DNA of 64,000 nucleotides from positions 1-64,000 of the forward strand of contig CAVUCH010000019.1 in assembly GCA_963739995.1 (NCBI GenBank). Direction: 5' to 3'. Shown here in pieces: positions 1 through 9,488 of the stretch (position 1 is the stretch's first letter; each line of letters opens with the position of its first letter). The notes under the pieces are model-generated. The model saw only the letters and a program-made list of their open reading frames with translations. It was not told where the DNA came from and did no database searches. This DNA is from CAVUCH01 sp963739995 (GTDB lineage: Bacteria > Acidobacteriota > Vicinamibacteria > Vicinamibacterales > JAENWD01). Position numbers and translations under genes: made by a program.

Positions 1-686
1 GAACGCGCCCTCCATGTCGTTCGTACCCTCACGAGACTTCCACCGGCCCATGATTTGACGATCGAGCGTCAGGTAGCCCGAGGCGGTATAGAAGTCGTTG
101 AGCGAACTGGTCTTCGTCGCGAAGATCAGCCCGTTCCGACCGGGGCGGACCTCGATGACTTCGTCGACCATCGGGCAGCCGTCTTCGAACGTCAGGGGTA
201 CACCGATTTCCAATCACCGATGAGATGCGGGTAGCGCGATGCGGTGATCGCGTCGTTGATCTTGCGGCTGGCCGCGCGCACGGCCGCCTGCGGCTCGTTG
301 AGCATGCGACTTCCGTCGTAGGACGCCAGCGTCACGCCTGCAAGGTCGGAGGGGATCTTGAGCTTGACGGCCTCGTCATACACCAGGAATACGCGGTCCC
401 GCCCGAGCACGCCCATGAAGAGGCCGCTCTCGAAGAGGACATTGTCTCGGGGCGACGGCCTCGATTCGTCCGCGCTCCTCGTGAGATCGTCGGAGGCGAG
501 CACGAAGGCAGCGAAATCGTATTCCTCCAGCTGCTTCAGGAGCGTCTCGAGAAAGCCCTGGTTGAGGCCGAACACACCTTCGTTCCAGACGCGTACCTGT
601 GCGCTCTCTTCCAGGGCCTCGGCGAGCACCCCGGCCACTCGTAAGTTCTTCTGCGACGAACCAATGAACAGCTTCGGTTTTGCCAT
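1..686 (-). CDS. TIR-like nucleotide-binding effector (PF10137 type), frameshifted, 3' end outside window
   Basis: From the ATG at 686 the protein opens with KLFIGSS and carries the DNVLFE..LFMG signature (residues 81-92) of the TIR-like domains used as NAD+-cleaving effectors in CBASS and Pycsar anti-phage systems; Glu86 is the likely catalytic residue. The frame stops at 192-194 after 164 residues, directly after GDWKSVYP. Restoring one base to the C4 run of the coding strand (plus-strand G run 195-198) opens about 64 further codons with no stop up to the window edge. These encode a strand-rich stretch with a second WKS motif (GRWKS), which looks like the true C-terminal domain. The sequence therefore shows a one-base interruption of a longer gene; an assembly indel is the simplest explanation. 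Any partner cyclase would lie left of the window. The domain call is firm; the defence role is inferred from the family. Confidence 0.75.
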
Positions 687-1140
687 CGAGACCTCCGACG
701 TTGACTTCTCCCACCCGCCGCGCCGTTCAGCCCGCCCTCGTTACGCCGACGGTGCGCGAGCTTCAGAATCCCGTAAATCGACGCCTGCCATAGTACCGCT
801 GCCTGGGCTCGCGTCGATGGGCCACGTGACGCCGGGCGCGGCGGAGGAGTGCGGTTCTCAAGTGGGCCTCGTCATCGAACGCGCGGAGCGGGAGCTCGAG
901 GAAGCCTGCGTCGACGAGTCCATTACGACGAAGCCGTCAGCGAATATTTCGACGATGGACGTGACGACCGGTCGCATCCCACCGATGACAGATCCGGTGC
1001 AAGACGCTCGATCGATTCGCAGTCCTGTGTGGTGGCCGGGATTCGGAGATGTGCTGGATGCCCGCACGAGTGTCGAAGGATCAGGGGTGACGTTGTAAGC
1101 CGAACGCGCGTGCATTCTGACCGCGCGCTGCGCGCTTGCG
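687..1140. other. Intergenic region without a supported gene
   Basis: About 450 bases between the TIR-like gene and the 3' end of the GH127 gene. Open frames exist here, but they overlap the flanking genes in other frames and have the arginine/serine-rich look of antisense shadows. I see no RNA gene, repeat or clear hairpin terminator. Confidence 0.5.
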
Positions 1141-3141
1141 TCAGGGCCGCAGGGACGCCGACACGGCACGCCGCTGCAACCACACAGCCATCTCGCCCGG
1201 CCCGCGATGCGACCACGCGTAGTACGGGATCGCCGTGAGCCGGCGCGGGCGGCCCGCCTGGTCGGTCGCGGCTGCGCGCACCACCGTGACGCCGCCGAGC
1301 AGGTCGGATCGGTGCTCCTCCTCGAAGGCGGCACCGTCGGGCACGACAAGATTGAGCACCGAGCCGTCGTTGTCGATCCACTCGGCCGCGTACACCAGCG
1401 GCCCCCGTTCGAGCGCGACCTTGTCGCGCGTGTCCGCCACGCGCGCATCGGCGACCACCCGCCGCACGGGCATCGGCAGCACGAGCGTCACCGTATCGCC
1501 GGGTGTCCAGACCCGCGCGATGACGGCGTAGCCGCGGCGCAGCGTGGGGCTGATGGGTTCACCGTTGACGCGCAGTTCGTATGCGGCTCCCGCTGCATCC
1601 GCGTAGCGATAGAGGCCGCTCGGCACCGGCTCGTTCCGGGCCCAACCCGGGATGCGGACACGCAGTTCGAAGGATCGGGGCTGGTCGGGCGTGATCGTCA
1701 GCGCGATTCGTCCGTTCCATGGGTAATCCCCGGTCTGCTGCACCCCCACGCGCGCGCCGCCCACGACCGCTGCCGCGCGGCTGGCTGCGAACAGGTTGAC
1801 GAACAAAGCCTCGCCCTCGACAGCGTAGATGTAGTCCGGGATCGACGGGATGAACCGGGCGAGATTCGTCGGGCAGCACGAGGCATCGAACCATGGCTTC
1901 CGGGAGAGCGAACCATGGTTGAACGTGTACTTGCCGTCGGACTCTAGCGGGTTCGGATAGAAGAAGGTATTGCCCTGGAGCGAGACGCCTGCCAGCGCCG
2001 CGTTGTACAACGAGCGCTCCAGCACGTCCACGTAGCGAGCGTCGCCCGAGAGCAGGAACATCCGCTGGTTCCAGTACACGTTCGCGATCGACGCGCACGT
2101 TTCGCCGTACGCTGTCCGGTTCGGGAGCTCGAACGCGTCGCCAAACGCCTCGTCCTTGTGCCGCGCCCCTACCGCGCCGGTGACGTACAGCTTTCGCGAC
2201 ACCACATCGTCCCAGATCCGCTCGACCGCGGCCCGGTAGAGCGGGTCCGCGTCGAGCGCCGCGATGTCGACCATCCCCGAGTACATGTAGGCGGCACGGA
2301 CAGCATGGCCGACCGCCTCGCTCTGCTCCGTCACCGGTAGGTGATCCTGGTTATAGATGCCGTAGAGCTTGCGCGTGGCGGCACGCCCCCGCTGATCCAA
2401 GAAGAAACGCGCCAGCTCGCGGTAGCGACGCTCGCCGGTCGCGTCCGACAGCTTCACCAGGCCAGTCTCGATGATCTGGTGCCCGGGCGGGGCCGTCCGC
2501 TTGCCGGGGCCGAACGTCCGGGCGATCAGGTCCGCGTTCTTGAGGGCCACGTCCAGCAGCGTGCGACGGCCGGTGGCGCGGTAGTGCGCGTAGGCGGCCT
2601 CGTAGAGGTGGCCCGAGTTGTACAGCTCATGGCTGCCCTCGAGCTCGAGGTCCCACTTCGGACCGGGCTTCAACCACTCGGCGGGACTCTTCGTGGGATC
2701 GATCGTCTTGTACGTCGTGAGGTATCCGTCGGGTTCCTGCGCCGCCGCAATCTTCGTGATGATGCCGTCGATGAACCGATCGAGCTCGGGATCAGGGTGG
2801 TTCTGCAGGGAATAGGCGGCACCCTCGATCAGCTTGTAGACGTCGGTGTCGTCGAACGGCATCTTGCCTTCGTAGGGTCCTTCCCGGCGGGCGGCCCTCT
2901 CGAAGTTCCGGATGCGGCCCTCCTCCTCGCTCTTTGCGAACCCGAACGGGATCGTGACGGCCCTGTTCGTCTCGACGCGCGGCGCCCAGAAGGCGTCGGT
3001 GAGCCGGACGTCTGAGAACGGCACCGCAGTGATCGGATACCCACGGCCTGGCGCATCGCTGGCCAGACCGAAGGCAGGCGTGAGGACGACGAACACGAAG
3101 ATGAGGTGGAGACCCTTGCGGCGGACCTGCAACAAAGGCAT
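1141..3141 (-). CDS. Glycoside hydrolase family 127 (beta-L-arabinofuranosidase-like), secreted
   Basis: A 666-residue protein of the GH127 (former DUF1680) family, whose characterised members release beta-L-arabinofuranose from plant glycans. Visible are the family's helical (alpha/alpha)6 core and the residues that hold zinc and do catalysis: YGETC (Glu347, Cys349) and ASCCPTN (Cys422, Cys423), at nearly the same positions as in HypBA1. I start at the Met at 3141 because it gives a positively charged start and a hydrophobic signal segment ending near GLASDA; an ATG 15 bases upstream is also possible, and the longer upstream open frame lacks protein character. The N-terminus indicates export. 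It stands alone, with no co-directional neighbour. Exact sugar specificity cannot be read from sequence. Confidence 0.9.
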   Translation of the reverse strand: MPLLQVRRKGLHLIFVFVVLTPAFGLASDAPGRGYPITAVPFSDVRLTDAFWAPRVETNRAVTIPFGFAKSEEEGRIRNFERAARREGPYEGKMPFDDTDVYKLIEGAAYSLQNHPDPELDRFIDGIITKIAAAQEPDGYLTTYKTIDPTKSPAEWLKPGPKWDLELEGSHELYNSGHLYEAAYAHYRATGRRTLLDVALKNADLIARTFGPGKRTAPPGHQIIETGLVKLSDATGERRYRELARFFLDQRGRAATRKLYGIYNQDHLPVTEQSEAVGHAVRAAYMYSGMVDIAALDADPLYRAAVERIWDDVVSRKLYVTGAVGARHKDEAFGDAFELPNRTAYGETCASIANVYWNQRMFLLSGDARYVDVLERSLYNAALAGVSLQGNTFFYPNPLESDGKYTFNHGSLSRKPWFDASCCPTNLARFIPSIPDYIYAVEGEALFVNLFAASRAAAVVGGARVGVQQTGDYPWNGRIALTITPDQPRSFELRVRIPGWARNEPVPSGLYRYADAAGAAYELRVNGEPISPTLRRGYAVIARVWTPGDTVTLVLPMPVRRVVADARVADTRDKVALERGPLVYAAEWIDNDGSVLNLVVPDGAAFEEEHRSDLLGGVTVVRAAATDQAGRPRRLTAIPYYAWSHRGPGEMAVWLQRRAVSASLRP

Positions 3142-3489
3142 ACGCGAGTCTAGCATCGCCGCTGGGTTGCGCAAGATCTGGTCCGGACGACTGGTCGTGA
3201 GGCTCAGTTCTCCCGCATGGCTCAATGTGCCTTGGGTTCCGCCTTCCCCTTCACCTCCGCTCTCGTTCAGAATGGGCGCATGTGCCATCGCGTCCAGTGC
3301 TCGAGATGCGGAAAACCCACGTGGGCCGGCTGCGGAAGACACGTGGAACGGGCACTGAAGGGAGTTCCTCGCGAGGATCGCTGTCAGTGCCCCCGGCCGA
3401 AGTCACTGCTCGCGCGCTTGCTCGGACGCTGATTACCGCTATCCGCTCCCGCGACTGCACGTTCATCGCGTGCTGAGCATGGAGGTGCC

Positions 3490-4737
3490 ATGACAACATC
3501 GCGCCGGCGATTTCTCGAGGCCATCGCGGCTGGTGCCGTAATAGGCGGTTCCCGACCGCTGGCGCAAGTGGCGCCGGCGAGCCCTGGCAGCGTTCCGCCG
3601 CAGCGGATTCCACGTTCCGACATCGGCAGCCTCTACCCGTTCGTCCAGCAGCAGGCCGATCGCTCGCCGCTCGAGCTGTCGTTTCTCCACTCCCGCTTCA
3701 CAGATCTCGCGGTCTGGCAACCGATCGCACGCGCCACGGTCTTGCGGCAGCTGTCGTACGAACCTCCGCCGGTTCCGCCGGCGGCGCAGGTCGTGCGGCG
3801 TGAGGACCGTGGCGACTACGTGCAGGAATACATCACGTTCCAGACGACGCCCGACATCCGTGTGCCGGCCTATGTGCTCATTCCAGAGAAAGCAAAGCTC
3901 CCGGCACCCGGCGTCGTCGCACTCCATTGCCATGGCGGCTTCTACGTCTGGGGCAAGGAAAAGCTGGTAGACACCGGTCGCGAGCATCCGGCGCTGACGG
4001 AATACAAGCAGCAGCTCTATCACGGCCGGAGCATCGCCAGCGAGCTCGCGCGCCGCGGCTACGTCGTGATCGTGATCGATGCCTTCTACTGGGGCGAACG
4101 CCGGATGGTCCTCGACGAGGATCCCCCGTCGTATCACGAGCCGTCAGAGATGACTCGAGAGGACGTGTCGAAGTTCAACCAGCGGTCGCAACAGGGTGAG
4201 CAGCTCGTAGCGCGCAGCCTGTTCACTGCCGGCATCACGTGGCCGGGCGTCGCGTTGTGGGACGATCTGCGGACGGTGGACTATCTGGCGTCGCGCCCGG
4301 AGGTCGATGCCGCCCGCCTCGGTTGCGTGGGTCTGTCGATGGGCGGGTACCGGAGCTTCCTGCTTGCGGCGCTCGAGCCGCGAATCAAGGTCGCGGTAGA
4401 CGTGGGCTGGATGACATCGTTCGCCGCGCAGATCAGAAAGCACGTGGTGAACACGATCGGGCTGACGTTCCACATCGGCGGTCTCTATCGCTATCTCGAT
4501 CTGCCCGACCTGGCCGCGCTGATTGCGCCGCGGGCGCTGCTGGTCATCAACGGCTCGAAAGACGCCCTGTTCGCGCCTGAGGGTGTGGGCGCCGCCTTCG
4601 ACAAGATCGCGGCGTGCTTCCGCAAGGCCGGCGCAGGCGATCATCAGCGCTGCCGCCTCTATGACACGCCGCACGAATTCAACCCGCAGATGCAGGCCGA
4701 GGCATGGGAATGGCTGGCCCGCTGGGTGAACGCATGA
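3490..4737 (+). CDS. Tat-exported alpha/beta hydrolase (dienelactone hydrolase/acetyl xylan esterase-like)
   Basis: A 415-residue alpha/beta hydrolase. A twin-arginine start (TTSRRRFLEAIAAG, residues 2-15) with a hydrophobic stretch points to Tat export. The fold's markers are in order: the oxyanion-region HCHGG (146-150), the nucleophile elbow GLSMGG (281-286, Ser283), the acid in NGSKDALF (Asp358) and the histidine in YDTPHEF (His395). Long inserts before the elbow resemble the esterase/BAAT-like relatives rather than small dienelactone hydrolases. Substrate unknown; an ester of a plant polysaccharide would fit the neighbouring GH127 gene, but that is inference. Confidence 0.85.
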   Translation: MTTSRRRFLEAIAAGAVIGGSRPLAQVAPASPGSVPPQRIPRSDIGSLYPFVQQQADRSPLELSFLHSRFTDLAVWQPIARATVLRQLSYEPPPVPPAAQVVRREDRGDYVQEYITFQTTPDIRVPAYVLIPEKAKLPAPGVVALHCHGGFYVWGKEKLVDTGREHPALTEYKQQLYHGRSIASELARRGYVVIVIDAFYWGERRMVLDEDPPSYHEPSEMTREDVSKFNQRSQQGEQLVARSLFTAGITWPGVALWDDLRTVDYLASRPEVDAARLGCVGLSMGGYRSFLLAALEPRIKVAVDVGWMTSFAAQIRKHVVNTIGLTFHIGGLYRYLDLPDLAALIAPRALLVINGSKDALFAPEGVGAAFDKIAACFRKAGAGDHQRCRLYDTPHEFNPQMQAEAWEWLARWVNA

Positions 4738-5023
4738 AGGTGTCCCTTTCGTCGCGGCATAGGCAAATTGACGCTCGCGCGCTTTGACAACGAGCGCCAG
4801 AACTCGCGATAGTCGACACGCTGCCGACCTCGAACCGGGCGGGGAGCGGAACATGATAACCACCGCGGTCGCAGAGTCGAACGTCAACATAGCGTTCTCC
4901 GATCACTGGCGCGGCCGCGAGGCGCGCGACGGCTCTCCTCCACGCCGTTTGCCGCGCTCGTCGAAGCACGTTCGAAGATCCTGCCCGCCCCGAACCGTCT
5001 CTCGGCGTAACCATCTCCGGTGA
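4738..5023. other. Intergenic region, no supported gene
   Basis: About 290 bases separating the exported hydrolase from the gene remnant at 5024. No promoter, repeat or frame that I can defend. Confidence 0.4.
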
Positions 5024-5092
5024 TGACGGGAGATGATCAAGGAAGTGATCAACTGGATGGAGAAGTACTGGGGGCCACCGACGCCGCGTTAG
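5024..5092 (+). pseudogene. C-terminal remnant of a kinase/hydrolase fusion gene
   Basis: A short open frame immediately after an in-frame TGA (5024-5026) reads REMIKEVINWMEKYWGPPTPR and ends at TAG 5090-5092. It matches the last residues of the large kinase-FGE-hydrolase protein encoded at 53669-56584 (NEQIREFTAWMDKYWGPAR), including the WM.KYWGP block. Nothing upstream continues the match in this frame, so I read it as the 3' tail of a deleted paralogue. It abuts and overlaps the stop of the convergent DUF4386 gene by four bases. Confidence 0.55.
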
Positions 5093-5811
5093 TTGCCCGT
5101 TCTCTCCTGTTCCCACCTGGGCACGTTCACGCCGATCACGGTCAGCCACAGGGCCAGCGCCAGTTCCGCAACGAAGCAGGGCACCAGGATGTAGGGAAAG
5201 AGACGGTCGGCCAGGGCAGGCGCTAGAAAGATCGCGAAGCTGTTGATCGCGTAGCACACGCCGGCGACGGCCATCAGCACACCGAGGATTCGCGGCAGGA
5301 ATGTCGATCTGAAGATCAGGTATCCGATCAGGACGCAGAACAACGCGAAGAACGTCAGGCTGACCGCGTAGCCGACCGACTGCAATCTGAGAGACGCGTA
5401 TGCGAGGGCCTGCAGTGGTTCTGCTGGAGCTGGGCTCGAAACACTTCCGCCCTTCAACAGGATGAGCGGGGCGAAATGATTGAGCAGATTGCCGGCTTCG
5501 ATGGCTATCGACACGAGGTTGAAGAACACCGCAAGCACCGTGAGGGAGCGGTTCACCGGCTGCAGCAGTTCGCAGAGGATGACCGCCACAGGTATAGCGC
5601 ACACCAGCACGATGATTCCGGCGGCGAAGCTCCACCTATATAGCAGCTCGTGAGCCAGGATGTTCTGGGCCGTGGCCACGGCATCGCCATGCACGACGAG
5701 CCGTTGGCGAACGACCTCGGCGAACAGGCCTACGGCGATGATGATCAGATACAGCGCGCCGGCGACTCGCGCGTAGACCTGCGGCGACGTTTCGACGCTG
5801 CGGCGTGTCAT
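5089..5811 (-). CDS. DUF4386 integral membrane protein
   Basis: A roughly 240-residue membrane protein with six or so hydrophobic segments and the DUF4386 pattern: an N-terminal RVAGALYLIIIAVGLFAE helix, a central NLVSIAIEAGNLL region and a late helix with RILGVLMAVAGVCY. The function of the family is unknown. I start at the Met at 5811 because GGAGAC lies just upstream at a normal ribosome-binding distance; the frame is open for another 41 codons upstream, but these have no membrane or family character. It sits alone, convergent with a gene remnant. Confidence 0.8.
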   Translation of the reverse strand: MTRRSVETSPQVYARVAGALYLIIIAVGLFAEVVRQRLVVHGDAVATAQNILAHELLYRWSFAAGIIVLVCAIPVAVILCELLQPVNRSLTVLAVFFNLVSIAIEAGNLLNHFAPLILLKGGSVSSPAPAEPLQALAYASLRLQSVGYAVSLTFFALFCVLIGYLIFRSTFLPRILGVLMAVAGVCYAINSFAIFLAPALADRLFPYILVPCFVAELALALWLTVIGVNVPRWEQERTGN

Positions 5812-5989
5812 GTCGTCTCCAATCATTGTCGTCGGGAAATCCGTTTGCGTAAAATGACTCCCGACCCCTATTTCCTGAATAGCACTAGCCTTGTAATTCC
5901 TTTCACGACGGGCCGCAGGAGGGTCACATGCCACCGCTGAAGGGCAAGGGTCGAGGGGTTGACGGTGTGCGACGCGCCGGCTGCTGCCG

Positions 5990-6440
5990 CCGCCGGGAGA
6001 GCGGACGAGGCTGACGCTCAGGAACCGGCGGGTCTACGAGAAGTCGGGAATCGTCGGGCTGGAGTACGACGTGGCCGTCTGCTCACAAGCGTTGGGGCAA
6101 TCTGGGCCAACACGGTGACGCTGACGGGCGACTCCCCGGAGCAGTTGCGCGTCGGGCCGTGACCTCGAATTTCTTCGACGTTCTCAGGGCGACCGCTGCA
6201 TACGGTCGTGTGTTCACCGGCACCGACGAGGAGCCCGGAGTCGAACCCGCGATTCTCCTGTCGTGGGGCCTTCTGGCGCTTTGGTGCAGATCCCTCGCGG
6301 GTGGGACGCCAGGTTCGACATGGCGAGCGCACTACCGTCGTCGGCGTGATGCCCGAGAAGTTCCGTCTCTGGTTTCCCCTTGATGCCAGCGTGCCGGATG
6401 ACCTTCATGCATTGCAACCGTTTCGCCGCACTGTGTTCGA
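5990..6440 (+). pseudogene. Degraded ADOP-type (MacB/FtsX-like) permease fragment
   Basis: Pieces of the periplasmic MacB-like domain can be read by jumping between frames: RNRRVYEKSGIVGLEY (from about 6017), VTLTGDSPEQLRVG (about 6116), VTSNFFDVLRATAAYGRVF (about 6161) and GVMPEKFRLWFPLDASVPDD (about 6349). The three intact ADOP genes in this window show the same order. At least three frame changes and stops separate the pieces, and both the N-terminal membrane segment and the whole FtsX half are missing. This is a decayed gene, not a sequencing slip. Confidence 0.75.
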
Positions 6441-6452
6441 CCTGGCGCGTGG

Positions 6453-6626
6453 TCAGCTGGGTCTTCCGTCAACCTGCCCCCCGCTAATGCTTGCTATCGT
6501 CTTCCCCAGCCCGATGAAGCCGCGGATTCGGTCGTTGGCTCCAAGCACGCGCGCCGTGCCAATCGCGGTGCTCAGCCACGCGGCTGCCGCGCTCTTCCCG
6601 AATTGGCGGCGAGTGATGGTATGCAT
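6453..6626 (-). pseudogene. 5' stub of a Gfo/Idh/MocA-family oxidoreductase
   Basis: From the ATG at 6626 the frame reads MHTITRRQFGKSAAAA, a Tat signal, followed by GANDRIRGFIGLG, the standard entry into the NAD-binding fold of Tat-exported Gfo/Idh/MocA oxidoreductases (compare the full gene at 48889). Identity is lost right after GLG, where the 40-bp repeat at 6459-6498 begins; the remaining codons are repeat sequence. The gene is truncated to about 40 native codons. Confidence 0.65.
6459..6498 (+). repeat. 40-bp direct repeat, copy 1
   Basis: Starts GGGTCTTCCGTCAACC and ends CTATC. It matches 9489-9528 at 37 of 40 positions in the same orientation, 3.0 kb away. This copy lies exactly where the Gfo/Idh stub loses its coding identity. 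Confidence 0.7.
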
Positions 6627-6736
6627 CGTGGTTTCGTAGACTACCGCAGACGCGACTGACGCGACGCCAGCTCGTCCGATCCGGATGATCGGTCGCGGCG
6701 GGCGTGCGGGCGCATCAATCAGGAGAAATGTGGCGT

Positions 6737-7684
6737 ATGGCCAAGTATCGGCACGGTTTGCCGCAGCTCGGCGGCAAAGTGTTCCTGACGGATGGCGGCA
6801 TCGAGACGACGCTGATCTTCCACGACGGACTCGAGCTGCCCCACTTTGCGGCGTTCCACCTGTTCCAGTCGGATGCCGGCGTCGAGGCGCTTCGCCGGTA
6901 CTACACGCGTCACGCATCGATCGCGCGCGAACGCGGCCTGGGCTTCATTCTGGAGAGTGCGACCTGGCGGGCGAGCGCCGACTGGGGCGCGCGGCTCGGA
7001 TACTCACCGGAGGCTCTCGCCGACGTCAACCGCCGCGCCATCGACCTGCTGCACGAGCTGCGGCGCGAGCTCGAGACCGACCGCTCGCCCATGGTGATCA
7101 GCGGATGCGTCGGACCTCGCGGCGACGGCTACAAGGCTGACGCGGTGATGACCCCGGAGGCGGCGCAGGCCTATCACGCGGACCAGATCGAGGTGTTCGC
7201 GAGGGCTGGCGTGGACCTGGTGACGGCAATCACGATGACCAACGTCAGCGAGGCGACGGGCGTCGTCCGCGCGGCAGGCGCGGCGGGTCTGCCAGTCGCC
7301 ATTTCCTTCACGGTGGAGACCGACAGCCGGCTGCCGGCCGGCGAGAGCCTCGGCGACGCCATCGACGCCGTGGACGCCGCCACGGACGAAGCGCCGGCCT
7401 ACTTCATGATCAATTGCGCGCACCCGACGCACTTTGCCGGTGAGCTGCGGGCCGGTTCACGCTGGACGAATCGAATCCGCGGAGTGCGCGCGAACGCCTC
7501 GACGTGCAGCCACGCGGAGCTCGACGAGGCCACCGAGCTCGACGACGGGGATCCGGACGATCTCGCCAGCCGGTATCGGGAACTCCGATCACGGTTCGGC
7601 CAGATTACGGTCCTGGGCGGCTGCTGTGGCACGGATCACCGGCATATCGAACGCATCAGCGAGCTGTGCGTGGGTCGCGCGTGA
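6737..7684 (+). CDS. Homocysteine S-methyltransferase family protein
   Basis: A 315-residue TIM-barrel protein of the homocysteine S-methyltransferase (PF02574) family, which moves a methyl group from S-methylmethionine or a related donor to homocysteine using a zinc-activated thiol. It opens with FLTDGGIETTL and carries all three zinc cysteines: NCAHP (Cys227) and GGCCGTD (Cys296, Cys297). The start at 6737 is preferred because AGGAG (6721-6725) is 11 bases upstream; an ATG at 6728 is too close to it. Its upstream and downstream neighbours are gene fragments, so it seems to be an intact gene kept within a decaying segment. Confidence 0.9.
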   Translation: MAKYRHGLPQLGGKVFLTDGGIETTLIFHDGLELPHFAAFHLFQSDAGVEALRRYYTRHASIARERGLGFILESATWRASADWGARLGYSPEALADVNRRAIDLLHELRRELETDRSPMVISGCVGPRGDGYKADAVMTPEAAQAYHADQIEVFARAGVDLVTAITMTNVSEATGVVRAAGAAGLPVAISFTVETDSRLPAGESLGDAIDAVDAATDEAPAYFMINCAHPTHFAGELRAGSRWTNRIRGVRANASTCSHAELDEATELDDGDPDDLASRYRELRSRFGQITVLGGCCGTDHRHIERISELCVGRA

Positions 7685-7737
7685 GCACGGAGGCCGAGGT
7701 CGACGCCAGGGATCCACTTGATCTGAACTGCCGACGA

Positions 7738-7816
7738 CGACGTGGAGGAGGCCTCTATCCAGCTCGAAGTTGCCGAATCGAATCGACTGCCGTGCTGGCG
7801 TCGGGACGTCTGCCAT
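7738..7816 (-). pseudogene. Possible 5' stub of a winged-helix (OmpR/CadC-like) regulator
   Basis: From the ATG at 7816 the frame reads ARQSIRFGNFELD after a few residues. RFGxFELD is the typical opening of the winged-helix regulators with C-terminal TPR or TolB-like domains that are abundant in Acidobacteria. The match ends after about 25 codons. I see nothing else in the stretch 7685-8095. Short, hence tentative. Confidence 0.35.
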
Positions 7817-8095
7817 CGCGCACGCGGGCAGGACTGTCCGGAGCGGGCGGACATTCTAGTTGAAGGATGTCGAAAACATGCCGATTTCTTGATCCGGCAT
7901 CCTACATCCTGATGTCGGGTCACGAAGACGCCGTGGCCTTCAACGCCAGCGACGGCAGCCTCGACTCGAATGTCGCCACGGTGTCTTTGGTGGAACGTGA
8001 AGCGCCGTGCCGGGATGAGCATCGCCCGGCGTTTAGCACCGCTCCACGCGAACGGGCACGACTCCTTGGCTGTCGGTGCGATTGGGCGGTTGTGT

Positions 8096-8500
8096 CTACT
8101 TCCACTCAGTCAGCGTGGCTTTGTAGTTGTCGTCCGCATCGACCTCGTACTCGAAGACGGTCGCGACTGCGTTCAAACGCTGCCAGTTCGCCGACGTCGA
8201 GTATAGGTAGATCGCCCCTCGAAAACTCGCGCCGCCCCCCTTCAACAGCGTGCCGACTCCCTGCCCTGTCCAGGTCGCCAGCTCGCCTCCCTTTCCCATG
8301 TAGATTCCCTGACCCGTTCCGATCACGGTGCCGTCCGGCCTGAGCTCGGACTCATAGGTGCTCGTCTCCTGATACTCGACGCCGAGCAGCGTTCCGGTGC
8401 CGCGCTGCGTGCTTTCCGTTCGCGCCGAGCCCAAGGCCGACGGCAACGCCCGCCGGAGAACCAGCTTCCCGGTCGCGGTCCCAAGCTTCTCGCCCAACAT
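8096..8500 (-). CDS. Small beta-barrel protein of unknown function
   Basis: A 134-residue protein without signal peptide or membrane segment. It is rich in strands and glycine, with a central GQGIYMGKGGELATWTGQGV repeat-like stretch and a closing VFEYEVD motif, as in widespread small single-barrel hypothetical proteins. I recognise the type but know no function for it. It is isolated, convergent with nothing, with weakly coding DNA on both sides. Confidence 0.7.
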   Translation of the reverse strand: MLGEKLGTATGKLVLRRALPSALGSARTESTQRGTGTLLGVEYQETSTYESELRPDGTVIGTGQGIYMGKGGELATWTGQGVGTLLKGGGASFRGAIYLYSTSANWQRLNAVATVFEYEVDADDNYKATLTEWK

Positions 8501-8758
8501 GACTGCCTCCGTTCAGATGACGACGTTGTCAGGTCGCAATGTCGGCCCGGACCCACGTCGCCCCGTAGCCCGCGCCACTCCACCGCGCACACCACGAGCG
8601 GCGGGGACCCGAGAGGCCGCGAGACGCTGAGATCCGGAAACTGCTCGCGAAAGCGCCAGAAATCCGCTTGAGTGACGAAGTGGGGCCCCAAGTCTGCGCC
8701 GCATTCTGGCGATCGGACCTATCCGGGTGCCGCCACGAGGGCCGCGTCTTCGGGTGGT

Positions 8759-9224
8759 CTACTGTTTGTCGTAGACGGCCGTGAACGTGACCTTCGCGCC
8801 TTTGGGGTTCACGCCCGAGCCAGTGACCGTGGCCGTCTTTCCGTCGGCGGAGACCGTGGCGCGGCTCTCACCCACGGTCTTCCCGTCTTTCATGTTCTTG
8901 AACTCGCGCGTTCGGTCATCGATCTTCCGCACGCTCACCGTGTCGACCACCGGCGAGCCCTGCACGGGAGCGGGCGTGCCATCGAGCTTCACCGTGTAGG
9001 TCGTCGCGAGTGGCTTCCCTTCGAACGAGGATTCACTCTTGACCGTCATGGTGGCCCCATCACTCTGGATGGCCACGGTAGCCTTGTCGGGGGTTGGACC
9101 GGGGTCTGTACTTCGATTTCGCCGTGTTGAGCTGCCATGTGCCGTTGAACGGATCGTCTGCTGCGGACACGCCCGTCACACCGGCGCAGACCGCGAGAAT
9201 CAGGAGCACGCACGCTCGATACAT
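8759..9224 (-). CDS. Small exported protein with GTWQLN..KSKY motif, frameshifted
   Basis: The ATG at 9224 follows a strong AGGAGG site and encodes a signal peptide (MYRACVLLILAVCAG) and the motif GTWQLNTAKSKY, typical of small exported proteins common in Acidobacteria. The frame then goes wrong and resumes one base over as ATVAIQSDGATMTVKSES and onward to the stop at 8759. One surplus base in the plus-strand stretch 9101-9111 (a G4 run next to GTAC) explains it. The restored product is about 154 residues, strand-rich and secreted. No function is known. Confidence 0.7.
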
Positions 9225-9292
9225 GGTTCGCCTCCTCTCGGCGCGGACTCTGTCAGGAATCGCCCCAAAAGGCAAGGGGACGGACGAACACA

Positions 9293-9487
9293 TCAGAACA
9301 GGACGAGCGCAGCCACGAACACCGCGACCATTGCGAACGCAAGGGCAATCTTGACCGCCGCACCGATCGCGAATCCGACCCACGCGGCGACGCCCGCTCG
9401 TCCGGCCCGCGACACGCGCGGTGCACCAGGAACTCGCCAATCACAGCGCCGACGAGCGGGCCGACGATCAGGGCCCACGCCGCATAA
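9293..9487 (-). pseudogene. 3' remnant of a DUF456 membrane protein gene
   Basis: The minus strand reads WALIVGPLVGAVIGEFLVH and, after a frame change near 9415, SRAGRAGVAAWVGFAIGAAV followed by a last hydrophobic helix ending VAALVLF and a stop. This is the glycine-rich C-terminal half of DUF456 proteins. The N-terminal half is absent: the sequence upstream is the 40-bp repeat at 9489. Truncated and frameshifted. Confidence 0.6.
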
Positions 9488-9488
9488 C

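Noticed and set aside
358..1098. Plus-strand frame of 246 codons near the left edge
   Set aside because: First half is antisense to the TIR-like gene; the rest has no family character or ribosome site.
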